This document shows positions 26,001-34,478 of a stretch of 58,106 nucleotides of DNA, one piece after another. Each line of letters begins with the position of its first letter. Positions within the stretch are counted from its first letter, which is position 1. Source of the stretch: Mycobacterium gordonae (GTDB lineage: Bacteria > Actinomycetota > Actinomycetes > Mycobacteriales > Mycobacteriaceae); the NCBI RefSeq assembly GCF_002101675.1, contig NZ_LQOY01000243.1, positions 1 through 58,106 of the forward strand, in the 5' to 3' direction. Made by a program: the position numbers and the translations under genes. Under the pieces are notes generated by a model. That model worked only from the letters and a program-made list of their open reading frames with translations, had not been told where the DNA came from and made no database searches.

Positions 26001-26592
26001 GCAGCCCATACGCGTAGACGGTCTTCAGCAGCGTCGAGTCCCGCAACGCTGACAACGCTCCCTTGCGGTGGCGAAGTCGCGCCTGATCTACCAAGCCATC
26101 GGCGGCATCGAAGAGCTCTTGAACCTCGTCATAGCTCAGCGGGCGCCGTCCCGGCCGCCCCTCAAACTCGTTGACGTGACGCACGGTGTTCCAGTCATGC
26201 AGGATCTGTGCCGGGGCCTGCCCGAACCGCTCAGCGCACAAAGACGCCCATCCATATCGCGTGTCAGTAACGAAGTCGCCGAACAACCGCAATGCGTTTT
26301 GGTATCCCCGTACCGTCGAGTCAGCTTTTGGCTCCGCACCGGAAAGCAGTTGGGAGAAAAACGCATCCGCGTCATCTGCTTGCCACTGCCAGGGATACGT
26401 CCCGGTGAACTCGGCGAAACGGCGCACCACGCTCGCCCGCGCCTGCACCGTCGGTGGCTTGCACACCCGGGCTCGCTGCTGATCAGCCCAGCCAGACAGC
26501 ATCGCGGTGAAGACCGTGGCTTCTGGATCCAACGGAAGCACTTTCGACACCAGCGACAGCGCTGCTGACCCCGGCAACTCGACGCCCACCAT
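26001..26592 (-). pseudogene. N-terminal half of the interrupted tyrosine integrase
   Basis: ATG 26592 opens about 195 residues. They hold a core-binding domain (AMLSGWADQQRARVCKPPTV, then VRRFAEFTGTYPWQWQADDA) and the start of the catalytic domain (RDSTLLKTVYAYGL). The frame then runs into transposon sequence and stops at 25969. The next residues of the real protein, RRQEAVGLDL, are found at about 15370 on the far side of the transposon. This was the first gene of the three-gene recombinase operon. Confidence 0.8.
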
Positions 26593-27086
26593 CCTGTTGT
26601 ACTAGATGCGACAATGATGCGCCAGACGTAAGTGTCGAGACAGCACCCTTTCTGAGGTGTGATCCGATGTCCGCGGGACGCGCTTTACTGGGCGCTATAC
26701 TCGCTCTCAACCGAGCAATTATGTTGCAGCAGATGCAATTCCGCTCGTCCTGCGGCAGAAGTGAGTACGGTGCATCGACCCGCAAGTGCACTGAACTAGT
26801 CCGACAAGCACCCTGTTGGCGCCAAGCGTCGCCTCACACCGCCCACAGCGCCCCGGCCAGGGTTCTTCCCAGCCCCGAGCAGTGCGCCGCAGCCGCATAC
26901 GGTGAAGCAATCCGGCCGACGTGCGGGCCCGTCTTAGCCAGCGTGATACCCGGGGCCAACATCGTCGCCGTCTACTGGGCGATGCATACCGCCGTCTATC
27001 GGCTGGATCGCATCCACCCCGTTCCCACAGCAGCGCAGCACGACCGGCAGTACTCGCCGGCTAAATCACCAACAGTGCTTACACCC
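26593..27086. other. Intergenic stretch without a supported gene
   Basis: About 490 bp upstream of the old integrase. Forward and reverse frames exist (26667-27200 forward, 26719-26910 reverse), but their composition is Arg/His/Cys-heavy and no ribosome site fits. It probably held the promoter of the recombinase operon. No clear repeat or hairpin is seen. Confidence 0.35.
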
Positions 27087-27599
27087 TCACCACAACATCG
27101 GCATATCACCGAGGCGCGCCGCCTCCACTGCGGCCCGATCCCAGCCGCGTTCCCGCAACACCGTGTGCAACGCGACCGAGCGCTCCCGCCGAGCCCATAA
27201 CCCATCACTGGGAATCGACCTGCGGCCTCCTCCGCGCCGCATCCGGGCCATTCGTCGCATATTTTCACTCTGAGTGCCGATTACCACATGCTGGAATGTC
27301 GCCTCGGCCGCACAGACTTTCACGCACAGCGGGCTATCGCACTCGTGCAGGCCCAACTCGTCTGGCTGAAGGAGCACACTGAGTCGACGCGCCAGCGCGT
27401 ACCGGTGCGGCCGCACGCAAATCCCTTTACCCCCACGGTAAATGAAGAACCGGCCATATCCGTCTTTACCGATAGCCCCCGTGAAAAAATCGCAGTCGTC
27501 AGCGCCGGGTCCTTGCACCACGTCGGAGTCAAAGCGCCGGCATTCGTCGGCGTGCACAACAGGATCGACCCACAGCGGCATCCCCAGATGAACACGCAC
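27087..27599 (-). CDS. HNH endonuclease-like protein
   Basis: This 170-residue protein has a core that resembles the HNH nucleases often found on actinobacterial plasmids: CDFFTGAIGKDGYGRFFIYR, then HRYALARRL, then LHECDSPLCVKV (His and paired Cys at the expected metal site), then HVVIGTQSENMRRMARMRRG. The C-terminal helix ends DMPMLW. It could be a homing-type nuclease or a transfer helper. It lies 9 bp downstream of the 27609-28121 gene, so the two form an operon divergent from traA. Confidence 0.65.
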   Translation of the reverse strand: MRVHLGMPLWVDPVVHADECRRFDSDVVQGPGADDCDFFTGAIGKDGYGRFFIYRGGKGICVRPHRYALARRLSVLLQPDELGLHECDSPLCVKVCAAEATFQHVVIGTQSENMRRMARMRRGGGRRSIPSDGLWARRERSVALHTVLRERGWDRAAVEAARLGDMPMLW

Positions 27600-27608
27600 G
27601 CGCCCACG

Positions 27609-28121
27609 CTAAACCCGGCCACCGACACCTTCGTCATGCGCCGCAGCGCCATTCGCACCTAGTGCTTGCGCCGCCGCGCCATCGTCATGCGCAGTAACGC
27701 CGTTCGCACCTAGTGCCAACGGCGCCGCGCCAGGGGCCGCCGCGCCGTTGCCCTCACCTAGTGCTTGCACCGCCGCGCCAGTGTGCGCGCTCGCCGCCTT
27801 TAACATCATCCGAACGCTACCGACTTTGACCCCAGCCAATTCCGCTATCGCCGCGAGTGATTCGCCGCGACCCTGCATTCGAGCCACCGCGATGCCGCCG
27901 GCCTGGCGGTGCGTGTGCCGACGCCGCTCTGCCTCTGCCCGAATCTCGAGGATGCGAGTTGCCTCCCACTCCTCCACGGCCGCCAGGCGACCCAGCTCAA
28001 CGAGTAACGACGCCGCGTCATCGACGTTTTGCCGCTCGCACTCCACGCGTGCCTCGTTCGCTCTAAGCTGCGCCTCGCGAACCCGCCTACGCGCCGCTGA
28101 TTTCGAGTTGATCGTTCCCAT
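27609..28121 (-). CDS. Small HTH/coiled-coil protein with tandem repeats
   Basis: 170 residues. The first 90 are a charged coiled coil (EAQLRANEARVECERQNVDD, later ILEIRAEAERRRHTHRQ). Residues about 88-112 look like an HTH (GESLAAIAELAGVKVGSVRM). The C-terminal third is a low-complexity repeat of the ALGANG-AHD-GAAAQ type. It is transcribed away from traA across the candidate oriT, so a role as transfer regulator or relaxosome helper is plausible but not shown. Confidence 0.6.
   Translation of the reverse strand: MGTINSKSAARRRVREAQLRANEARVECERQNVDDAASLLVELGRLAAVEEWEATRILEIRAEAERRRHTHRQAGGIAVARMQGRGESLAAIAELAGVKVGSVRMMLKAASAHTGAAVQALGEGNGAAAPGAAPLALGANGVTAHDDGAAAQALGANGAAAHDEGVGGRV
27652..27764. 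repeat. Short tandem repeat inside the HTH/coiled-coil gene
   Basis: CACCTAGTGC occurs at 27656, 27707 and 27755, within repeat units of 51 and 48 bases that also share CCGCCGCGCCA. The period is a multiple of three, so copy number can change without breaking the frame. Confidence 0.6.
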
Positions 28122-28410
28122 CGCCGCACCATACGACGAACCGGCTGTCCCGCTCTACCACACTGACCAACATCAGTGCGTCCACATTTGTCCACCACCA
28201 ATGTTTCCCGATCCCCCAGTCCCACAACATAAGCCGATCCCACCCTCATGCACCACACACCAATGACCACCGGCATCAACCGTTCTGAACCACCCCAGAC
28301 ACCACACACCTCTTGCATTAAGGTCACAGTTTCCTAAGAACCGCCTGATCTGTGTAGGACAGATCTGCGGTGTCGTCTCTAACGTGCGCCTCGAAAGGGA
28401 TTGCACTGCA
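28122..28410. other. Candidate origin of transfer (oriT) and divergent promoter region
   Basis: This 289-bp gap lies between the leftward HTH gene and traA. It contains two hairpins: CACTGA/TCAGTG with a six-base loop (28161-28178) and GATCTGT/ACAGATC with a five-base loop (28347-28365), the latter flanked by CCGC/GCGG (28341-28370). It also has GTCCAC twice (28180-28195) and a run of CAC/ACC-rich single-strand bias. Relaxase genes usually sit next to their oriT, so this is the likely nic region. The exact nick cannot be read. Confidence 0.5.
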
Positions 28411-31400
28411 GTGACGATGACTAGCCACAAGCTCACCGCCGGAGACGGTTACCAGTACCTGATCCGGCAAGTCGCTGCTGTCGACACCACCGCGCGCGGC
28501 CGGGCCCCGCTGATCGACTACTACTCGACCAAAGGCGAATCTCCGGGCCGATGGGTGGGATCGGGTCTGGCATCGCTGTCCTCGACAAGGGCACGTCCGG
28601 TGCCCCCCGAAGACCTCGCGAAAGTTTGGGCCGTACCGGTTGATTCGCCGGTCACCGAGGCCCAAATGAAGGCCCTGTTCGGGGAAGGCTTGCACCCCAA
28701 CGCCGATGCGATCACCAAGTATGTCGCCGAATGCGGCGTGCGCGGCCTCGCGGCCGCCGAAGCCGCCAAACTGGGCCGCAAGTTCCATATCCGCGACAGC
28801 GAAACCACCTTTGTGCGCGCCCTGGCAGTGGCCTACCGCGATCACAACGAAGAAGCCGGCCTGCACTGGAACGCGCCCATCGCCGCGCCCACGCGCGCCG
28901 CGATCCGCACCGTTGTCGCGCGCCGAATGTTCGCTGAGCAGTACAAGCGCGCGCCCGCCGACGATCGCGAACTCAGTGGGTTTATCGCGCGGGAAACTCG
29001 CGCGCGCACGACCGCGGTCGCCGGCTACGACTTGACGTTTTCGCCCGTGAAGTCAGTGTCGACGCTGTGGGCGATCGCACCGCGCGCCGTCGCAACAGTG
29101 GTAGAGGAATGTCACGACGTAGCGGTCGGTGATGCGCTGGCGTGGCTAGAAACTCACGCCGCATTTACCCGTTCAGGTAAGGGTGGTGTCGCCCAGGTCG
29201 ACACCACCGGGCTGCTCGGGGCGGCGTTCACCCACCGCGATTCACGCGCTGGCGATCCTGATCTGCACACCCATGTCGCGATCTCCAACAAGGTCGCCAC
29301 GGTGGGCCCTGACGGTGTGTTGCGTTGGCTGGCGCTTGACGGGCAGCCTGTGCACCAGTTCACCGTGGCCGCCTCCGAGCTGTACAACACGCGCCTGGAA
29401 GCCCACCTTGGACAGCGACTGCAGCTGCGGTTCGCTGATGTGGTCGGCGAGGGCCGCGGCAAGAGGCCGGTGCGTGAAATCGTGGGAATCTCAGTCGAGC
29501 TGATGGCCGCGTGGTCGTCGCGGCGGCTGGCCATCGAAGCCCGCACCGCCGATCTGGCCAAGCAGTTTCAAGCCGCCCACGGCCGCGAGCCGACCCACGT
29601 GGAAACCATCGCGTTGGCTCAACAAGCGACCCTAGAGACCCGCGAAGCCAAACACGAACCCCGATCATTCGCCGAGCAGCGCCACATGTGGCGCGGCCAA
29701 GCGATCGAGGTGCTCGGCGCTGTGCGGGAGCTGACCGCGATGCTGGGCACCGTCTTGTCCGCGCCGGCGCCCCAAATCGATGCTGTCGATGACGACTGGA
29801 TCACCGCGCGCGCTGCCCAAGTCATCGCCACGGTTGCCCGGTCCCGCGCGACCTGGCAACGCCACCACGTGTTCGCCGAGGCGCAGCGCCTCGTTCGTGG
29901 CAGCGGGCACGCCGCCGACGAGACGCTGGCCGACAAGATCACCGAGACTGCTTTGGCCGAGCCGCTGTCGGTTCAGCACATCGATATCGACGACGGTGAA
30001 ATGGGAGAACCTGCGCAGCTGCGTCGCCGCGATGGAACCAGCGTGCATAGCCGCCACGGCAGCGCTACCTACACCTCTCAGGAGCTGCTGGCCGCTGAGC
30101 GACGCATCGTTGCTGCCGCCCTCCGACGCGGCGGGCGCACGGTCGAGGACATCGATATCGAGCTGGCGCTGGCAGACTCGGCCGCACGCGATAAGCAACT
30201 CAACGAGGGCCAGGTCGCACTGGTCCGGGAAATGGCAAGCAGCGGGCGCCGAGTGGCGTTGGCGCTGGCCCCGGCCGGTACCGGGAAGACCACGGCGATG
30301 GCCGCGCTGTCGCATGCGTGGCGCTCCTCGGGCGCGACCATCGTCGGCTTAGCCCCCACCGCGGCGGCAGCCATCGAACTGGGCGAGGATCTGTCGGCCC
30401 CGACCGACACCATCGCCAAATACGTCTGGTCGGCCGACCCGGCCAGCGGGTCGAGTCGCTCTGCCCCACCGCCATGGTTCACCAACGTCGGACGCGACAC
30501 GCTCATCATCATCGACGAGGCCGGCAAAGCCGGAACGCTCGAACTTGATGCGGTGATCACCCACGCCTTAGCCCGTGGCGCCAGCATCCGGCTGGTCGGT
30601 GATGACTGCCAACTCGCGTCGATCTCAGCCGGTGGCGTGCTGCGCAACATCGCCCACAAGACCGATTCACTGACGCTGTCTCAGTTGGTTCGCTTTGGCT
30701 CCACCGCCGAAAGCGCAGCGACCCTGGCGATCCGCAGAGGAGACCCCTCTGGACTCGGGTTTTACATCGACCACCAGCGTGTGCACGTCGGTGCCGATCA
30801 GACCGCCGCCGACATGGCCTACACCGCGTGGGCCGCCGACCTCGACGCGGGCCGCGATTCCCTCCTGTTAGCACCCACCAACGCCATCGTCGATACCCTC
30901 AACGCCCGAGCCCGACTCGATCGCCTCGCCGCGGCTGACCCGGCAACACGGCGCGGCCACGAAATCACCCTTTCTGATCGGCTTGCCGCCTCTCCCGGCG
31001 ACCTTATTCGCACCCGCCGCAATGCCCGCCGGCTGCGCTTGAGCCCCACCGATTACGTGCGCAACGGCTACCGCTTCCAAATCCTGGAAATCCACCGAAA
31101 CGGCAGCATCAAAGCCCGCCACCTCGGCAGCGGCCAAACAGTGCGCCTCCCCGCCCACTACGTCATAAAGCACGTCACCCTCGGCTATGCGGCAACCATT
31201 GACTCCGCACAAGGACTCACCGCCGGACACGCCTGCCACATCGTCGGTGCCGGGAGTCTCACTCGCCAACTGCTCTACGTGGCATTAACTCGCGGCCGCA
31301 TCGAAAACCACATCTATCTATCCACCGCGGAATCCGACCCGCACCGGGTGTTGTCGCCCAAAGCAACTCACCCCGAAACGGCCGTCGATGTCCTGACCAA

Positions 31401-34272
31401 AACGCTGTCACGCGACGGCGCACAAGTCTCGGCCACCAGTGCCGCACGCGAAGCCCGCGACCCCTTCGTGCGGTTGGGCCCGGCCGCGGCGATGTACTAC
31501 AACGCCTTGGGCGACGCCGCCCAGGCCCTGGCTTCCCCGGCCCTGCTGGCCCAACTGCACATCACCGCCGATCAGCTCTATCCAGGGTTGACCCGCGCCG
31601 AAGCATGGCCAGTGCTCTGCAAACACTTGGCGATCATCGGCGCCGACGGGCGCGACCCGTTCGCCACACTGACCGAGGCCGCCAGCGTAGGCGAGCTTTT
31701 CAGTGCCCACGATCCCGCCGCGGTGCTCGACTGGCGCATCGACCCCACCGGCGGACACTCTGCCGGTATCGGGCCGCTGCGCTGGCTGCCCGCCACTCCC
31801 ACTTTGCTGGCCAACGACCCCGCATGGGAGAACTGCCTGACCGGTCGCGCCGTGCTGGTTGCCGAGCTGGCAGACCAGATCCGTGAAACCGTCACCCACC
31901 AATGGACACCGGCGACCGCGCCGGCCTGGGCCAAACCCGTGCTGGCCGCCAACCCCCAACTCGCCGCCGAAATCGCGGTCTTCCGCGCCGCCCACAACGT
32001 GGTTGCCGAAGACACCACCCTGCTCGGCCCACCCCAATACGCCGTGCGCGCCCGCACCATCCAAAAACTCCTCGAAAACCGGGCTCAAGCGGTGGTGCGC
32101 ACCCAAAGCCCGCATGCTCGCCGCTTTGAGCAGCTGATCGACTCCATCGATCCGCGCATCCGCGCCGACGGGTACTGGCCCCAACTGGCCGCCCACCTCG
32201 CCCAAGCCGCCACCAGCCGGCCCGACCTGCCCGGCCTCGTTCGCGCGGCCGCCATCCAACGTCCGCTCCCCGACGAGCTGCCCGCCGCCGCGCTGTGGTG
32301 GCGTCTTGCCGCCGAACTCACGCCCGCGGCCACCGTCGATGCCCCCCACACCGGCCTGCGCCCTGCCTGGATCGCTGACTTGCACAACGTCTTTGGGTCA
32401 GCAACCGCGCAATCCATCGTCGCCGATCCCGCCTGGCCCGGCCTCGTCTCAGCTGTCAATGCCGCCGACCCCACCCGCTGGACCCCCGCCGACCTTCTTC
32501 ACGTCGCCGCCGAGCACCTGGCCGACGTCGACCCCGACCACACCATCCCCGCCTACCAATACGCCCGCACCATCACCTACACCGTCGACCTGATCGGCGG
32601 CCACCACGACCACGCCGACCACCCGCTACCCGAACAACCCCCACTGCACCCCGAGGAAGAAGAACAACTTCCCCCCGACCCCCACGCAACCAGGATTGAC
32701 ATGCCTGCCACCGACCTGTCTACGCAACCGTGGCACCCCGAACTCGTTGAGCCCGACCCGACCAACACCCCGCTTGAGACCGCCGACGAACTCGCCGGCC
32801 TGGACTTCGACGACCTCCCCCGCCACCGCGTGGCACCCCCGCCACTGCCGGCCGCTCTGCTTGACCTCACCAGCTTGCGGACCCAATACCAGCAGGCGCT
32901 GGCCGACCATCAGGCCCTGCATGCCCGCGCCGCAATTGGTGACGGACCGGCAATGCGCCAAGCCACCCCGCGCATCCGCGAACTGCGCCAGCGCGCCGAC
33001 GCCGACCGCCCCTACTTGATCGCCGTTCACGACGTGACCGCCGAATGGGCCGACGCCGAAGCCGAATACGAGACAGCGCTAAGCCATGTCGACTGGGCGC
33101 GCAACCAGCTCGACGAGCTGCAGGCTCAACCTGACGTCGACCCACTTGACATCGCCTCGGCCAAACTCGATGTCCAACTGCGACTCATGGCACTCCCCGA
33201 CACTGCGCCCGCCGAGCGCTATCAGGCTGCGCTTCGCGAAGCACTCGCGGCGCGTGCAAAGGCCGCCGGCGGCGCGGACCGCGTCATCAGCGGTGACGAC
33301 GTCGACAACGTCATCGCCGAAGCACGATCCGAAGACGATCGCGCCGTGCTGGCCGCCCGCCGGCGCTCCAGCCAGCTGCGCCGTGACCTTGACCGCGCAG
33401 AACTGGCTGCCGCCGCCGCGTTCGCGGCCGCCGAAACCCGTTCGGCCGAGCACATCACCGCCCAACTCGGCCAACTGGCCATCGAGCTACGCGTGCTCGA
33501 AGCCGCCAGCCGCTTCCAACCGCACCGCCCCCTCAGCCTTGCCAACAGTGCCGCCGCCGACCTCTCCCCCGCCATAGCCGCCGCCATCACCAGCACCGCA
33601 AGGCTGCCCTTCGCCGTCACGGTCGTGCACGCCCAACCCTCGCCCGAGCGCCGCGCCGCCCTGCACACCCTGCACAGCGCGGCTGCAGCCTCCGAACGAA
33701 AGATCCTGTGGTGCAGCCCTACTCGCGAACAAGCCGAGGACGCCGTGACCAACGAGCTCGCCGACACCGCTGCCACCATCACCGAAACCCACGCCACCAT
33801 CACCAACAAAAAGTCGCAGTCGCCGTTACCCCCCGGCAGTCTCATCATCATCGACGACGCCGCCAGCGCCGACCCTGCAATAATCGCCGACCTCGCCGAA
33901 CACGCCGCGGCCAACCAGTCCGGCCTTGTCCTGCTCGACACGACCGGCCAAACGTGGCCACCCAAGCCTGCCCAGCGGCTCCTGCGACTCGTCGCCACCG
34001 AATTACCCTGGACGACAACCATCGGCGCGCCCCCAACGTCGGCTGTCATCAACCGCGGGACCCCGCCCGACCTCGACCCCGCGCTCACCCAGGCAGGGCG
34101 CCTGCACCCAGCCATACTCGACGAGCGACTGCGCGACAGCCTCGCACGCGCCGCCCAGCTCCACGCCACCATCCACGCCGCCTACCAGCGACACCTTGAG
34201 GCCACCTGGCTTCGCGAACGCGGCCCCCACGCCAAGCAACAATCTCCAGAAATCGGCATCACCGATGACTGA
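28411..34272 (+). CDS. traA: TraA-type MOBF relaxase-helicase
   Basis: A 1953-residue conjugation protein that nicks oriT, stays covalently bound and unwinds the transferred strand. GTG 28411 is chosen (AAAGGG eleven bases upstream; ATG 28417 also possible). The N-terminal TrwC-like relaxase domain has candidate nucleophile tyrosines in DYYSTKGESPGRW (near 37-38) and the three-His metal site at His275, His286 and His288 (DLHTHVAISN). The RecD-like helicase has its P-loop at 621-628 (PAGTGKTT), Walker B at 699-703 (IIIDEA), GDDCQL and TIDSAQGLTAG. The C-terminal 900 residues are Ala-rich and include a coiled coil and a second P-loop-like fold lacking GKT (LIIIDDAASAD). Confidence 0.9.
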   Translation: MTMTSHKLTAGDGYQYLIRQVAAVDTTARGRAPLIDYYSTKGESPGRWVGSGLASLSSTRARPVPPEDLAKVWAVPVDSPVTEAQMKALFGEGLHPNADAITKYVAECGVRGLAAAEAAKLGRKFHIRDSETTFVRALAVAYRDHNEEAGLHWNAPIAAPTRAAIRTVVARRMFAEQYKRAPADDRELSGFIARETRARTTAVAGYDLTFSPVKSVSTLWAIAPRAVATVVEECHDVAVGDALAWLETHAAFTRSGKGGVAQVDTTGLLGAAFTHRDSRAGDPDLHTHVAISNKVATVGPDGVLRWLALDGQPVHQFTVAASELYNTRLEAHLGQRLQLRFADVVGEGRGKRPVREIVGISVELMAAWSSRRLAIEARTADLAKQFQAAHGREPTHVETIALAQQATLETREAKHEPRSFAEQRHMWRGQAIEVLGAVRELTAMLGTVLSAPAPQIDAVDDDWITARAAQVIATVARSRATWQRHHVFAEAQRLVRGSGHAADETLADKITETALAEPLSVQHIDIDDGEMGEPAQLRRRDGTSVHSRHGSATYTSQELLAAERRIVAAALRRGGRTVEDIDIELALADSAARDKQLNEGQVALVREMASSGRRVALALAPAGTGKTTAMAALSHAWRSSGATIVGLAPTAAAAIELGEDLSAPTDTIAKYVWSADPASGSSRSAPPPWFTNVGRDTLIIIDEAGKAGTLELDAVITHALARGASIRLVGDDCQLASISAGGVLRNIAHKTDSLTLSQLVRFGSTAESAATLAIRRGDPSGLGFYIDHQRVHVGADQTAADMAYTAWAADLDAGRDSLLLAPTNAIVDTLNARARLDRLAAADPATRRGHEITLSDRLAASPGDLIRTRRNARRLRLSPTDYVRNGYRFQILEIHRNGSIKARHLGSGQTVRLPAHYVIKHVTLGYAATIDSAQGLTAGHACHIVGAGSLTRQLLYVALTRGRIENHIYLSTAESDPHRVLSPKATHPETAVDVLTKTLSRDGAQVSATSAAREARDPFVRLGPAAAMYYNALGDAAQALASPALLAQLHITADQLYPGLTRAEAWPVLCKHLAIIGADGRDPFATLTEAASVGELFSAHDPAAVLDWRIDPTGGHSAGIGPLRWLPATPTLLANDPAWENCLTGRAVLVAELADQIRETVTHQWTPATAPAWAKPVLAANPQLAAEIAVFRAAHNVVAEDTTLLGPPQYAVRARTIQKLLENRAQAVVRTQSPHARRFEQLIDSIDPRIRADGYWPQLAAHLAQAATSRPDLPGLVRAAAIQRPLPDELPAAALWWRLAAELTPAATVDAPHTGLRPAWIADLHNVFGSATAQSIVADPAWPGLVSAVNAADPTRWTPADLLHVAAEHLADVDPDHTIPAYQYARTITYTVDLIGGHHDHADHPLPEQPPLHPEEEEQLPPDPHATRIDMPATDLSTQPWHPELVEPDPTNTPLETADELAGLDFDDLPRHRVAPPPLPAALLDLTSLRTQYQQALADHQALHARAAIGDGPAMRQATPRIRELRQRADADRPYLIAVHDVTAEWADAEAEYETALSHVDWARNQLDELQAQPDVDPLDIASAKLDVQLRLMALPDTAPAERYQAALREALAARAKAAGGADRVISGDDVDNVIAEARSEDDRAVLAARRRSSQLRRDLDRAELAAAAAFAAAETRSAEHITAQLGQLAIELRVLEAASRFQPHRPLSLANSAAADLSPAIAAAITSTARLPFAVTVVHAQPSPERRAALHTLHSAAAASERKILWCSPTREQAEDAVTNELADTAATITETHATITNKKSQSPLPPGSLIIIDDAASADPAIIADLAEHAAANQSGLVLLDTTGQTWPPKPAQRLLRLVATELPWTTTIGAPPTSAVINRGTPPDLDPALTQAGRLHPAILDERLRDSLARAAQLHATIHAAYQRHLEATWLRERGPHAKQQSPEIGITDD

Positions 34273-34407
34273 GTGATCTGCTTAGAACAGGGATCCGTTC
34301 CGTTCGGGGTCTCTCGCAGCCAAATTACCGACTCGTCGTCGTCCCCACCGTGCTACGACGCGCGGACGTGGGCAACCGGTTTTGTCGCCGCTCGGCGACG
34401 ACGCGAT

Positions 34408-34473
34408 AAATAGTTGAGCCAACCACAACCAATTCGGTGTTATACTTGATTTGAGAACAACTATTTCTGGAGG
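34408..34473 (+). promoter_or_regulatory. Promoter and putative operator of the kinase cassette
   Basis: An AT-rich stretch with TATACT (34441-34446) as a good -10 element. A perfect 9-bp inverted repeat, AAATAGTTG (34408-34416) and CAACTATTT (34458-34466), brackets it. TGGAGG at 34468-34473 is the ribosome site, five bases before GTG 34479. The repeat could bind the N-terminal HTH of the kinase itself. No good -35 is seen. Confidence 0.55.
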
Positions 34474-34478
34474 CAACC

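Noticed and set aside
26667..27200. 177-residue rightward ORF upstream of the HNH gene
   Set aside because: No ribosome site, unusual His/Pro/Arg-rich composition, and it overlaps the HNH gene on the other strand.
27652..27764. Regular short repeats, considered as a CRISPR array
   Set aside because: Units are contiguous, in frame and of 48-51 bases without unique spacers; they are coding tandem repeats and no cas gene is near.
31408..34172. Long leftward ORFs (31408-32385, 33222-34172) inside traA
   Set aside because: They are antisense to a continuous relaxase frame and low in complexity (Gly/Val or Ser/Ala/Arg).
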